A stretch of DNA of 64,000 bases from the NCBI RefSeq assembly GCF_009727065.1, contig NZ_WNLP01000009.1, forward strand, positions 40,301-104,300. The letters are read 5' to 3'. The notes under the pieces were generated by a model that saw only the letters and a list, made by a program, of their open reading frames with translations, did not search any database and was not told where the DNA came from. Position 1 is the first letter of the stretch; every line of letters begins with the position of its first letter. The position numbers and the translations under genes were made by a program. Below are positions 1 to 9,786 of this stretch, piece by piece. Source of the stretch: Bifidobacterium canis. GTDB taxonomy: Bacteria; Actinomycetota; Actinomycetes; Actinomycetales; Bifidobacteriaceae.

Positions 1-531
1 GAACTGATCATCGCGCTGATTGATGCGGTGAGCAAGAACGGCAACCTGCTGCTCAATGTGGGGCCGCGCGCAGACGGGGCGATCGCCGAACACGACCGCG
101 GACTCTTGGCAGGCATAGGCGACTGGCTGCGCGCGAACGGCGCCGGCATCTACGGCTCGCGCCCGTGGCGCGTGAGCGCAGAGGGGCCGACTGTACAGAA
201 CGCCGGCATGTTCGCCGACCAAGAGGAAACTGCGTGGACGGCTCAAGACTGGCGCTTCACCGCCCGCGACGGCTCGATCTACTGCTTCTGCCTGAACCCG
301 GGCGAGGCGCGCGAACTCGTGTGCGCGAACTTCGCCGGCTTCGACGGCGAGCACAAACCGCCGTTCAACGGCGTGATCGAAGGCGTCGAGCAGCTCGGCG
401 TCGGGGCGGTGCCGTTCGGGCGCGCAACCGACGGCCTGCATATTCGCGAGTTCGTCACCACGCGGTGCGGCAGCGAATACGCGGGCACACAGAACGCGTT
501 GCCGATGGGGTTCCGATTACAGATCGGCTGA
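1..531 (+). CDS. Alpha-L-fucosidase, GH29 family (3' fragment)
   Basis: The gene runs in from the left edge; 176 C-terminal codons are present, in frame from base 1. The readable segment ALIDAVSKNGNLLLNVGPRADG is the conserved end of the GH29 catalytic barrel, followed by a C-terminal beta-sandwich of about 120 residues. GH29 enzymes release alpha-L-fucose by a retaining mechanism; the nucleophile Asp lies upstream, outside the window. There is no signal peptide information. The downstream neighbours (beta-glucosidase, alpha-xylosidase, beta-galactosidase, endoglucanase) suggest the substrate is fucose on xyloglucan side chains, which is inference. Family assignment is firm. Confidence 0.85.
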   Translation, partial: ELIIALIDAVSKNGNLLLNVGPRADGAIAEHDRGLLAGIGDWLRANGAGIYGSRPWRVSAEGPTVQNAGMFADQEETAWTAQDWRFTARDGSIYCFCLNPGEARELVCANFAGFDGEHKPPFNGVIEGVEQLGVGAVPFGRATDGLHIREFVTTRCGSEYAGTQNALPMGFRLQIG

Positions 532-699
532 TCTGCTGCGCGGTCTGCGTGCTTCGCGACGCGGACATAGTGAGCAGCACAACACAGCGAAGACTCTAAA
601 TAATTAATAAATATTAAATAATAATTGTAAATATTACAAATTATTAAGTACTACAGAAGATTTTTGCGAACACAACTCGCACAGAAAGAGAGACCAGAG
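532..699. promoter_or_regulatory. AT-rich intergenic region with palindrome TTGTAA-ATA-TTACAA
   Basis: The gap between the fucosidase and the beta-glucosidase becomes almost pure A/T from about 598 to 660, in sharp contrast to the GC-rich genes around it. Inside it, 625-639 is an inverted repeat with 6-bp half sites (TTGTAA and TTACAA) separated by ATA, 60 bp before the GH3 start. This is the shape of a repressor or activator operator. No regulator has been linked to it. Confidence 0.4.
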
Positions 700-2829
700 A
701 TGACGATGATCAGCGAAGCCAACAAGGCGAAAGCCCGAGAGCTCACTGCGCAGCTGACGCTCGAAGAGAAGATCGGCATGATTCACGGCGCGGCGCTGTT
801 CCACACCGCCGGCGTGGAGCGTCTCGGCATCCCGCCGATGCGCTATGACGATGGTCCGATGGGCGTGCGCGCCGACACCTACGACGACAACTGGGCTCCG
901 ATGCACAACACGCGCGACGAAGTGGCGTATCTGCCGAGCGGGTCTGCCGTCGCCTCCACGTGGAACCCGGCGCTCGCCCACGAAACCGGCCGCGTGCTCG
1001 GCGAAGAGGCGCGCGGGCGCGGCAAAGACGTGATTCTGGGGCCGTCGCTCAACATCAAGAGGTCGCCACTGTGCGGGCGAAACTTCGAATATATGAGCGA
1101 GGATCCGCTGCTCACCGCAGTGCAGGGCGTCGCATATATCGACGGCGTGCAGGAGTCCGACGTGGCGGCCTGCCCGAAGCATTTCGCGGCGAATAACCAG
1201 GAAACCGACCGTCTCGACGTTGACGAGACGATCAGCGAGCGCGCACTGCGCGAGCTCTACTTGCCGGCGTTCCGCGCGGCGGTGCAGCAAGCCGGGACGC
1301 TCACGATCATGGGCGCGTATAATCTCATCAACGGCACGCACTGCTGCGAATCGAAGACGCTGCTCAACGATATTCTGCGTGACGAATGGGGCTTCGACGG
1401 GCTCGTCGTCTCCGACTGGAGCGCGCTGAAAAGCACCAAGCGCAGCGCCGAAGTCGGGCTCGACGTCGAGATGGGCGTCACCTACGATTTCGACAAATAT
1501 TACTTCGCGCAGCCACTGCTCGAAGCGGTGCGTAACGGCGAGATCGACGAAAAGCTCGTGGATGAGAAAGTCGAGCACGTGCTCGCCGTGATGGACGCGC
1601 TCAACATGCTCGGCGACGCGCGCGCACACCGCAAGGCGGGTTCGTATGCGACGCTCGCGCACGCGCAGTCCACGCTCGACATCGCGCGCGAATCGATCGT
1701 GCTGCTCAAGAACTCGGCGAACGTGTTGCCGCTCGATGCCGCTGCGACGAAGCGACTGCTCATCGTCGGCGCGAACGCCGACCGCATCCACTCAAAGGGC
1801 GGCGGCTCCGCAGTCATCAAGGCGCTGCACGAGGTGTCGCCGCTGCTCGGCATCAACGGGTTCCTGGGTGGCAACGTCGAGATCACCTACGCTCCGGGCT
1901 ACTACGCCGAGCAGGTCGATCAGGATGACACCTGGCAGGAGGAGAGTCTCGAGAACTCGAAGGCGAACGCAGCCAAGGAAGCCGAGCGCACAAAGCGCCT
2001 GCGCGACGAGGCTCTGGAACTCGCCCGCGACTTCGCGGCAAGCGGCGACCCGATCGTGTTCGTCGGCGGCCTGAACCACGACTACGACCTCGAAGCGCGC
2101 GACCGCGAGAATATGGATCTGCCATACGAGCAGGACGCACTGATCGATGGACTGCTGGACATCGACCCGAACACCGTGCTCGTGTTCGTGGCAGGTTCGC
2201 CGGTCACGATGCCTTGGGAGAGCAAGGCATCCACGATTGTGTGGAATTGGTACAACGGCATGGAAAGCGGCACGGCGCTTGCGGAGACGCTGTTCGGCGC
2301 CGTCAACCCGAGCGGTCACCTGCCGGAGACGTTCCCGGTTAATGTCGCTGACTGCCCGGCGCATTCGATCGGCACGTTCGGCAAGAAAGGGCACGTGGAC
2401 TATGCGGAAGACATCTATGTGGGCTACCGCTACTACCAGACCAAGCATGTGCCGGTGCGGTTCTGCTTCGGCCACGGTTTGAGCTACACGACCTTCGAAT
2501 ACAGCGACCTCGAAGTGCGCGACCTCGACGGCAGCATCCGCCTCGATTTCCACGTGACGAACACCGGAGATCGCGCGGGCAAAGCCGTACCGCAGGCGTA
2601 TGTCACGCTCGAGCAAACCGATGAAGACCGTCCGGCTTACGAACTCAAGGGCTTCACGAAAGTCGAGCTCGAGCCGGGGGAGCGTAAGCAGGTGACGATC
2701 ACCGTTCCACGTGAAACCGCGTTGCGGTATTGGTGCAACGAAACGCAGTCCTTCGCGCTCGCGCCGTCCGCCGAAATCCATATCGGCGAATCGGTGCAAG
2801 ACCTCCGCCTGAACGGAAAGGTCAGGTGA
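700..2829 (+). CDS. Beta-glucosidase, GH3 family
   Basis: A 709-residue cytoplasmic enzyme (no signal peptide) that hydrolyses terminal beta-D-glucosidic bonds. The GH3 barrel occupies about residues 20-320, with KHFAANNQE and the nucleophile motif GLVVSDW (Asp at about residue 239). The C-terminal alpha/beta sandwich and a fibronectin-III-like domain (from about residue 600, PQAYVTLEQ) follow, the usual order for bacterial GH3 beta-glucosidases. The ATG at 700 is chosen because AGAAAGAGAG lies 7-8 bases upstream; a TTG 36 bases earlier has no ribosome binding site. Next to an alpha-xylosidase and an endoglucanase it probably removes unsubstituted glucose from xyloglucan oligosaccharides. GH3 also includes xylosidases, so the substrate is inferred. 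Confidence 0.85.
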   Translation: MTMISEANKAKARELTAQLTLEEKIGMIHGAALFHTAGVERLGIPPMRYDDGPMGVRADTYDDNWAPMHNTRDEVAYLPSGSAVASTWNPALAHETGRVLGEEARGRGKDVILGPSLNIKRSPLCGRNFEYMSEDPLLTAVQGVAYIDGVQESDVAACPKHFAANNQETDRLDVDETISERALRELYLPAFRAAVQQAGTLTIMGAYNLINGTHCCESKTLLNDILRDEWGFDGLVVSDWSALKSTKRSAEVGLDVEMGVTYDFDKYYFAQPLLEAVRNGEIDEKLVDEKVEHVLAVMDALNMLGDARAHRKAGSYATLAHAQSTLDIARESIVLLKNSANVLPLDAAATKRLLIVGANADRIHSKGGGSAVIKALHEVSPLLGINGFLGGNVEITYAPGYYAEQVDQDDTWQEESLENSKANAAKEAERTKRLRDEALELARDFAASGDPIVFVGGLNHDYDLEARDRENMDLPYEQDALIDGLLDIDPNTVLVFVAGSPVTMPWESKASTIVWNWYNGMESGTALAETLFGAVNPSGHLPETFPVNVADCPAHSIGTFGKKGHVDYAEDIYVGYRYYQTKHVPVRFCFGHGLSYTTFEYSDLEVRDLDGSIRLDFHVTNTGDRAGKAVPQAYVTLEQTDEDRPAYELKGFTKVELEPGERKQVTITVPRETALRYWCNETQSFALAPSAEIHIGESVQDLRLNGKVR

Positions 2830-2880
2830 CCGCCTCTTCGCAATGCAACCGTCAGCTATTCTGCGCGCCGCTTCTCTTGC

Positions 2881-2900
2881 GACCAATATATATATTGGTC
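2881..2900. promoter_or_regulatory. Perfect 20-bp palindrome (operator candidate)
   Basis: GACCAATATA is followed immediately by its exact reverse complement TATATTGGTC, a perfect 20-bp dyad between the GH3 and GH31 genes, 149 bp before the GH31 start. It has no loop and no T-run, so it reads as a protein-binding dyad rather than a terminator. The regulator is unknown. Confidence 0.5.
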
Positions 2901-2929
2901 GTTTGGGAAAGCGGGTGCGCAGTAAGTAA

Positions 2930-2975
2930 TCGAAATCGTCGAAATAATCGAAAAATCAGTCGAAATCAATCGAAA
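2930..2975 (+). repeat. Five direct repeats of TCGAAA, roughly helically phased
   Basis: TCGAAA begins at 2930, 2939, 2948, 2960 and 2970, giving spacings of 9, 9, 12 and 10 bases. The copies lie on one face of the helix between the 20-bp palindrome and the GH31 gene. This could be an activator array or intrinsically bent DNA. Confidence 0.5.
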
Positions 2976-3048
2976 CAAGTACCAGTACGTGCATGTTCGT
3001 GAAAGAATTCTAACTACCGAACGTCACACAAACATATAAGGAGACACC

Positions 3049-5079
3049 ATGAAGTTCCTCAACGGCGGATGGCTCATCAAAGACGGGTTCGACGTCAAGT
3101 ATGCAGCCAACGTGTACACCGCGAACACCGAGCCGAGCAAGCTCACACTGTTCTGCCCATTCGGTTCGCCGATCTACAACCCGGGCATGACGCTCGACGG
3201 CGGCATTCTCACCATCGAAGTGACGAGCCCGCGCGAGAACATCATCACCACGCGCCTGATCAACTTCCGTGAGGATCGCTCGCACTGCCCGAAGTTCGCG
3301 CTCAACGAAGACGATCCGCAGGTCAGCATCGAAGAGAACGACGATGCATGGCTGTTCACGTCCGGCAAGCTCACGCTGCGCATCGCCAAGGGTGAGACGA
3401 TCGACTTCACGTACATCTACGACGGCAAGATGATCGCGCACTCCGGCTGGCGCGCGAAGGCGCTCGTGACCGATCCGAACGGCGAACTGCACGTCTCCGA
3501 GCAGCTCGACCTCGGAGTCGGCGAGAAGATCTACGGCTTGGGCGAGCGCTTCACGAACTTCGTGAAGAACGGCCAGAGCGTCGACATCTGGAACGAAGAC
3601 GGCGGCACCGGCACCGAGCAGGCATACAAGAACGTGCCGTTCTACATGTCGAACAAGAACTACGGTCTGTTCGTCGACAACCCGGGCAAGGTCAGCTTCG
3701 AAATCGGCTCCGAAAAGGTGTCGCGCGTGCAGTTCTCCGTGCCGGGGCAGGAGATGAGCTACTCGGTGATCGGCGGCGCGAACATGAAGGAGATCCTCGC
3801 CAACTACACCGCGCTCACCGGCCGCGCGCCGCTCGTGCCGGACTGGAGCTACGGCCTGTGGCTGAGCACCTCGTTCACCACCGACTACGACGAGAAGACC
3901 GTGCTCGACTTCGTGGACGGCATGGCGGAGCGCAACATTCCACTCTCGGTGTTCCACTTCGACTGCCGCTGGATGAAGGAACTCGAATGGTGCAACTTCG
4001 AATGGGATTCCTCGAAGTTCCCCGATCCGGAGGGCCTCCTCAAGAAGCTGCACGATCGTGGACTCAAGGTGTGCGTGTGGATCAACTCCTACATCGGCCA
4101 GAAGTCGCCGCTGTTCGAGGAAGGTGCGAAGAACGGCTACTTCATCAAGCGCACCGACGGCTCGGTGTGGCAGTGGGACAAGTGGCAGGCTGGTATGGCG
4201 ATCGTCGACTTCACGAACCCAGAGGCGACCGCGTGGTATCAGGGCTACCTGAAGAAGCTCGTGGCGATGGGCGTCGACTGCTTCAAGACCGATTTCGGCG
4301 AGCGCATTCCGACCGAAGGCGTGCAATACTACGACGGCTCCGACCCCGAGCTCATGCACAACTACTACACGTACCTCTACAACCAGGCTGTGTATGACGT
4401 GCTCGTGGAGACGAAGGGCGCTGACGAGGCGATTCTGTTCGCCCGCTCCGCTACCGTCGGCGGCCAGAAGTTCCCGGTGCACTGGGGCGGCGACTGCTCA
4501 TCGAACTACCCGTCGATGGCGGAATCGCTGCGCGCCGGCCTCTCGTTCGGCATGAGCGGCTTCGGCTACTGGAGCCACGACATCGCCGGCTTCGAAGACC
4601 AGGCCACGCCTGACCTCTACAAGCGCTGGACGCAGTTCGGCTTGCTGAGCTCGCACTCGCGCTACCACGGTTCCACCGCATACAAGGTGCCGTGGCTGTA
4701 CGGCGACGAGGCTGTGGACGTGTGCCGCGAATTCGTGGAGCTCAAGAACACGCTGCGCCCGTACCTCGAGAAGAGTGCACGTGAAACGCACGAGACCGGC
4801 GTGCCGATGATGCGTTCGATGGTGCTCGAATTCCAGGATGATCCGACCTGCGAAGACATCGACACCCAATACATGCTCGGCGACGACATCTTGGTGGCGC
4901 CGATCTTCAACGAAGACGGCATCGCGCGCTTCTACGTGCCGGACGATGGCTCCGGCATGCCGTGGCGCAACCTGATCACCGGCACCGAGTATGAGCCGGG
5001 CCGCTGGTACACCGAGCAGTACGACTACCACACGCTGCCGGTGCTCGCTCGCCCGGGCACTGACCCGCAGAACGTGTGA
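3049..5079 (+). CDS. Alpha-xylosidase, GH31 family (YicI-like)
   Basis: A 676-residue enzyme predicted to release alpha-D-xylose from xyloglucan oligosaccharides (isoprimeverose type linkages). No signal peptide, so it acts in the cytoplasm. The GH31 barrel carries the nucleophile motif CFKTDFGERIP (Asp 415) and GGDCSSNYPSM (Asp 482). These positions match the catalytic Asp416 and Asp482 known for E. coli YicI, and the length is also close to YicI. An AAGGAG ribosome binding site precedes the ATG by 6 bases. The sharp YicI-like motif supports alpha-xylosidase over alpha-glucosidase. It sits downstream of GH3 with its own 220-bp regulatory gap and ends at a strong terminator. Confidence 0.9.
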   Translation: MKFLNGGWLIKDGFDVKYAANVYTANTEPSKLTLFCPFGSPIYNPGMTLDGGILTIEVTSPRENIITTRLINFREDRSHCPKFALNEDDPQVSIEENDDAWLFTSGKLTLRIAKGETIDFTYIYDGKMIAHSGWRAKALVTDPNGELHVSEQLDLGVGEKIYGLGERFTNFVKNGQSVDIWNEDGGTGTEQAYKNVPFYMSNKNYGLFVDNPGKVSFEIGSEKVSRVQFSVPGQEMSYSVIGGANMKEILANYTALTGRAPLVPDWSYGLWLSTSFTTDYDEKTVLDFVDGMAERNIPLSVFHFDCRWMKELEWCNFEWDSSKFPDPEGLLKKLHDRGLKVCVWINSYIGQKSPLFEEGAKNGYFIKRTDGSVWQWDKWQAGMAIVDFTNPEATAWYQGYLKKLVAMGVDCFKTDFGERIPTEGVQYYDGSDPELMHNYYTYLYNQAVYDVLVETKGADEAILFARSATVGGQKFPVHWGGDCSSNYPSMAESLRAGLSFGMSGFGYWSHDIAGFEDQATPDLYKRWTQFGLLSSHSRYHGSTAYKVPWLYGDEAVDVCREFVELKNTLRPYLEKSARETHETGVPMMRSMVLEFQDDPTCEDIDTQYMLGDDILVAPIFNEDGIARFYVPDDGSGMPWRNLITGTEYEPGRWYTEQYDYHTLPVLARPGTDPQNV

Positions 5080-5108
5080 GTAGCAGATAATTCTGTCAAC
5101 TAACCCAA

Positions 5109-5146
5109 AAGTGCGGCGCATATCGAGCAAGATATGCGCCGCACTT
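5109..5146 (+). terminator. Hairpin terminator after alpha-xylosidase
   Basis: A 16-bp perfect stem (AAGTGCGGCGCATATC at 5109-5124 with its complement at 5131-5146) and a 6-base loop GAGCAA lie 30 bases after the stop codon. Nearly the same hairpin recurs after the endoglucanase gene at 12311-12353. Confidence 0.8.
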
Positions 5147-5171
5147 CGCGTATGTCCCAATTATTCATTCC

Positions 5172-5325
5172 GGAGAATTATTCTCTACTTTGTATCTCTC
5201 TAATCATTACGATTATCCCCGTCGGAGAATTATTCTCCCAATTAGCGAGCACCAATCCTTACGTTTATCTTTTGCAGAGAATAATTCTCCCAATTACGGG
5301 GCTCTAACTGGGAGAATAATTCTCC
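5172..5325. repeat. Phased array of the 15-bp palindrome GGAGAATWATTCTCC (array 1)
   Basis: Copies lie at 5172-5186, 5224-5238, 5276-5290 and 5311-5325, with start-to-start distances of 52, 52 and 35. Each is GGAGAAT-W-ATTCTCC with at most one changed end base. The 37-base spacers share an internal core similar to TTACGATTATC; the 20-base spacer contains GGGGCTC. A decayed fifth copy may lie at 5350-5364. The array fills the gap between the alpha-xylosidase terminator and the wall-anchored protein gene. Confidence 0.9.
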
Positions 5326-5419
5326 GGAATGGATGTTCCTCTGGGTGTCGAAGAATAATTAGTCATTGGTTCGACGGTTTGACGAAATTGTGAAGAGTTG
5401 ATATGCTATCGGCATAACC

Positions 5420-5443
5420 CTTATTTATACATTTATCAATAAC
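5420..5443. promoter_or_regulatory. 24-bp inverted repeat shared by three genes (copy 1)
   Basis: CTTATTTA-N8-TCAATAAC, 82 bases before the start of the wall-anchored protein gene. Similar elements of identical 24-bp span occur at 9576-9599 and 12667-12690. GACGGTTTGACGAA upstream (5373-5386) resembles the GACGATTTGACTAA that precedes the other two copies. Confidence 0.5.
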
Positions 5444-5477
5444 TTGGCGAAAGCACGTGGAGAGAGTGCTCAGCCAA
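5444..5477 (+). other. Leader stem-loop before the adhesin
   Basis: TTGGC (5444-5448) pairs with GCCAA (5473-5477), and inside it AGCAC (5452-5456) pairs with GTGCT (5466-5470), making a two-part hairpin in the presumed 5' leader. The function is unknown; it could stabilise the transcript. Confidence 0.3.
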
Positions 5478-5524
5478 CGAGGTGAATGTGACGATGACGC
5501 CAGGGATACAGGGGAGAGTGGCAT

Positions 5525-8500
5525 ATGGGAACGCCAGGCAAGGCAAGAGTAAGGCGCGTAGTGCGCGCGGCGGCAGCGATTATCGTGGCGCTCGCGTGCG
5601 CGCTGATAGGCGCGGTCACTGCGCACGCCACGGATCACGTGCTCGGCGATGAGATCAAAACGAGTGTGCTGCAATACGCGCATCCCATAGTCGACGAAGA
5701 TGGCAACCCCGTGCTCGGTGAGTATGGCAATCCGCTGTTTTCCAATTTCGAGAACATGCCGGTGAGCACAGACGAAAACGGCAAAGAATATTACGACATC
5801 GATTTGTTCGATCACCCGGACTGGCTGTATCGCTTGCACGCCGAATACACATTGCGGACGAAGTATTTGAGCGCCGAGAGCCGCACCGTTATCTACCAGC
5901 TGCCCAAGGGATTCGATGTGGCAAGTGGCATGGCGCTGAGTGGCGAAGTGAAAAGCTCCGACGGAAAGACAACGCTCGGCACATATTCGATCGACGCGCA
6001 GAACAACACGTTTGTGATCACGTTCAACGACGCTACTGTGAAGGCGAACGCAACCAGCGCTGTCGACGGCTGGCTGAATATCGATATGCAGATCGACGAG
6101 GGATTCTATTCCACCGGTGGCGAGATTGATTTGCCGGGCTCCGGCGTCGTTGTGGTGGTCGGCAAAAGCTACAGCATCGACGTAGACAAACAGCACGGGA
6201 ACTTCGACGAAACTGCGCGCACGCTGCCATACACGGTGACGATTTTCTCTAACTATGGCACACCGGGACTCGTGCATTTCACTGACGCCGTGCAGAACGC
6301 CACGATTGATTTTTCAACGATGTCTGCGATGCTGACTCACGCAGACGGCACACCGGAGACAGTCGGCTGGTGCGACGCCGACGGCAAACCGTTGACGGTG
6401 GATGAGATCGGATCGGGAAATTCTATCGACGCATATTTGCCGCGGCTCGAAGCTGGCGAGACGGTGACGCTCACATACACGGTGAAGGATCCGCCGATCA
6501 GCGGCAACAGTGTGAAAATCGCGAATGATGCCCACGTGAGCTCGACCAACGCCGAAGGCCAAACGGTTTCCGACGAAGCGAAAACTGAATATTGGTATGA
6601 TGCGCGCACGAATATTTGGAAAACAGCGAAGGTGTTGACGAGAACGGTCGTATTCGCTGGAAAGTTGAGTTCAACGATTGGCATAAGAATCTCAAAGGAT
6701 GGACGCTCTCTGATCTTCCCGGTGACCATCAGGCGGGCGAACTCAGCAATCTTGAACTGAGTGTTCGCAATGCGGATGGTTCTTGGAGTCCAGCTGAGAT
6801 CGCGAACTTCTCTCTGCCCTACACGTTCACGGAAAATGACACGAATCATTACCGTCTCACCTACACAACCACGCCGGTGGGAGACAAGCAGACGTCGTAT
6901 TCGAACACCGCAAAATTGTGCGCGCCAGACAGCGTGTGCGCTGAAGCTTCGGCAACGCATACGATGACATCGCCGTTCTCGAAAACTGCGGGGAACCCGA
7001 CTATCAACACGGAAAATACCGATTCCGGCACGCAGATGACGGCGACGCTGCCGTGGACGCTCACAATCGGCTCCGACACCGAAGGCGTGAGTGTGGGCGA
7101 CAGCGGCACTTGGACGCTCACCGACACTCTGAAGCCAATCGAATATTGGCGAGACGGAACAGTAATCGTGTTGCCGCACTCGTTCACCACTGAGCAGAAG
7201 CAACAACTGGAAAGTGTGGTTACACAAGCGTTCGAGAAGGCGTTGACCGGTGCGAAGGTCGACATTACGTTCACTGAAACAGATGGTAAAACGACCGGAT
7301 TCACAATTACCTGCGATAAAGCAGTGCCGGCAGGCACCAAGATCGTGCTGAACTACGCGTCCACGTTCTATGCGGGCGTAGGCAACTATGGGTGGCTGCA
7401 CCCGGATAATTGCGTGAACCTCGGTAGCTTCGAAGCGTGCGCGTCGAGCAGCTTCGACACGACGGTTCCCGATACGCCGGGTGACGAGACGAAGCCGACG
7501 CTGCGCGTCGAGAAAATGGACGGCGATAACTGGCAGTCCGGTGACACCTCGCATAACTACGACGATTTGAAGACACAGGATGACGAAAAGGTGCTCAATT
7601 GGGCTATTGACATTCATCCACCGGAAACCGACGGCGAAACCGATCTGGTGATCACCGAGCACTTGCCGGAGGGCACGCACCTGCACACCGATGGTGGTCT
7701 GCTGTTCCGTAACGACAGCAATGCGTTCGCCGACCAGCAGTTTGAATTCGACGATGACGGCAATGCGACATTGCGCAATTCCGCTGGCGATGTTGTGGCT
7801 ACTGCGCAGTGGAACGATGACACCAAGACTGCGACAATAACGCTCAAGCCTGCATTCTGGCAAGGCATCACCATCACGAAAGACACCACGATTCGTTTGA
7901 CAGTGCTCGCCGGATTCGACGATGCGCCATATCAGATGAATAACGCGGCGTTCAAGAACACAGTGACCGCCGCATACGGCGACCACCAAGAGGTGAGCGC
8001 CGAACACACGCAGCGCATAAATCGTGACGCCTACAGCAACCTCGGTAACAAAGAGGTGATGAACAAGGTTCCGCAATACGACACCAACGGTTCCGCCATC
8101 ACCAATAAAGCTGTCTATCAGTTGAGCGTCAATCCCAAGGGCATATGCGTGGGCGCGGAATCAGACGCCGGCGAATGCTCGCCAGCACGCCTGACCTTCG
8201 ACGATGTGATGACCTACAAGCGCGAACTCGGTTACGACAACGGCGAGCTGGTGCTCGATCCAGACTCTATTCACGTTTACACGCCCGTCAGCGAGGGAAC
8301 GGAAGGCTCCAAGCGCATCACGCGAGTGAAAACCAACTCAGATGGCACGGCTCTGCTGCAGTGGTGCAATACCAGCACTAAAGACTGCCAAACTTGGAAT
8401 CCCAATGATTCCGCTTATGAGCCCGTGCCGCAAACCGACACGATCACCGTGCGCGAGCTCACGCTCAGCGAATACTCGTACACGATATCCGCTGACCATC

Positions 8501-9276
8501 CAACCACTCTGATTCCAGATAGTGACGGCAAACAGATCATGGAGTGGACGAACACGCTCAAGTTCGACGTGCCGAATCAGCTGCCGCTCATCATCGACTA
8601 CAGCTACACGGCGCTCGCCGACCACGTTCCCGACGATAACGGTAATCCTCAAGAACCGTGGATTCACGTGAACAATAAGATGACATTGCATGGGAAGGAA
8701 TATGCTCCGGCAGATGATCGTTTCGCGGTCAACGTGAAGCGAGCTGCGGCGGGTGCAGACACCACCGTCATCGGCGTGACCGTGCGCAAAGTGGACGCCG
8801 AAAACAACGGCAAGCTGCTCGACGGTGCGAAGTTCACGCTCGAAGCATGGGATTCGAGCGACAACAAATGGGTGGAACTGCCCGATTACCAGAATGCCGC
8901 TGCTGAGAACGGCATACTCAGCATCAGCAATCTCACCTATAACCGCGCGTATCGTCTCACGGAGACGTGTGCGCCGAGTGGCTATGCGCTCGCTGCCGAG
9001 CCGCTGTATTTCGTGATCGACAAGCTGGTGCCGAAAGACGGCGAACTCATAACCGACGAAAACTACCCGTGGAATGCACCGAGTGATTTTGCAGGGCGGC
9101 ATATTTCGAACTCCACTACGCTATTCTTCGAAAACAGTGCGGAGCCGATTATTCTGCCGAGTGCTGGCGGCTCGGGTTCCGCGCGCATCTTCGTGCTCGG
9201 TGGGTTCGCACTGCTCGCCGTTGTGCTGGCGTGCGCGGTGGTTATGCTCAAGCGCCCCGAAATCTCCGGCCGCTAA
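5525..9276 (+). CDS. Wall-anchored Cna-B/isopeptide-type surface protein (one frameshift as sequenced)
   Basis: About 1,250 residues over the full span. The N-terminus has a signal peptide (basic residues, then AAAAIIVALACALIGAVTA, cleaved near AHA). The body is a series of beta-rich DUF11/collagen-adhesin-like repeats, then a Cna-B/SpaA domain (VTVRKVDAENNGKLLDGAKF to YALAAEPLYFVI). The end has the sortase-type sequence LPSAGG, a hydrophobic helix and a basic tail (LKRPEISGR). The reading frame breaks at A-tract 6620-6623: the first frame stops at 6760, while the next frame continues the same protein to 9276. Restoring one A rejoins TNIWK to NSEGVDENGR. GGGGAGAG precedes the ATG at 5525. Its place in a xyloglucan locus suggests adhesion to plant cell wall, which is inference. 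Confidence 0.75.
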
Positions 9277-9300
9277 TCCGCCCTTACAAACATCCACTCC

Positions 9301-9490
9301 GGAGAATTATTCTCCCACTTTACGCGGCTCTACTTGGGAGAATAATTCTCCGGAATGGATGTTCGTAATGCTTAGCAAGGCTCAGATCAGAGAATAATTC
9401 TCTATTGTGGAGGATTCTAACCCTTACGATTATCTTCTCCGGAGAATAATTCTCTGATTTATGAGGCTCCAGCTGGGAGAATAATTCTCC
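9301..9490. repeat. Phased array of the 15-bp palindrome (array 2)
   Basis: Copies lie at 9301-9315, 9337-9351, 9389-9403, 9441-9455 and 9476-9490, with start distances of 36, 52, 52 and 35. Spacers again contain GGCTC in the short gaps and TTACGATTATC or its complement in the long gaps. The array lies between the surface protein and the endoglucanase. Apart from it and the 24-bp inverted repeat, nothing else is evident in the 510-bp gap 9277-9786. Confidence 0.9.
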
Positions 9491-9547
9491 GGAGAAAATA
9501 ATTTGCCAGGTGAGCGGCACAGTTTGCCACATGCATACTGCGAATTT

Positions 9548-9599
9548 ATATGTATGACGATTTGACTAATCATCTCTTATTGACTACTTTATCAATAAG
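9548..9599. promoter_or_regulatory. Shared promoter-proximal element with 24-bp inverted repeat (copy 2)
   Basis: The 23 bases at 9548-9570, containing GACGATTTGACTAAT, are repeated exactly at 12639-12661. Six bases later comes CTTATTGA-N8-TCAATAAG (9576-9599), a perfect 8-bp inverted repeat. The element lies 188 bp before the endoglucanase start chosen here. It is likely an operator. Confidence 0.55.
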
Positions 9600-9786
9600 A
9601 GGTATGGCAATGCTCGCCATATGTGCTCGAAATCTGAATACTCGCGTCAACAAACACTGAATCCGCGCACCCAATAATCGCGCGCTCTGCAAGCAGCGCA
9701 GTGTGCAGAAATCGAAGCCCCTACGAGCGCCATGCCGCAGACTCGCCGCAACGACGCGGCGGTCGATCACAGAAAAGAGGGAGCAA

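Noticed and set aside
3010..4482. Long antisense frames opposite the GH31, GH3, GH5 and GH42 genes (also 1792-2886, 10312-12123, 13895-14752)
   Set aside because: They are shadows of GC-rich coding sequence, with His/Arg/Val-rich composition, no conserved motifs and no start signals.
6616..6630. Programmed -1 frameshift in the surface protein
   Set aside because: The tract is GGAAAAC in the wrong register for a slippery heptamer, no downstream pseudoknot is evident, and eight similar indels occur elsewhere in the window.
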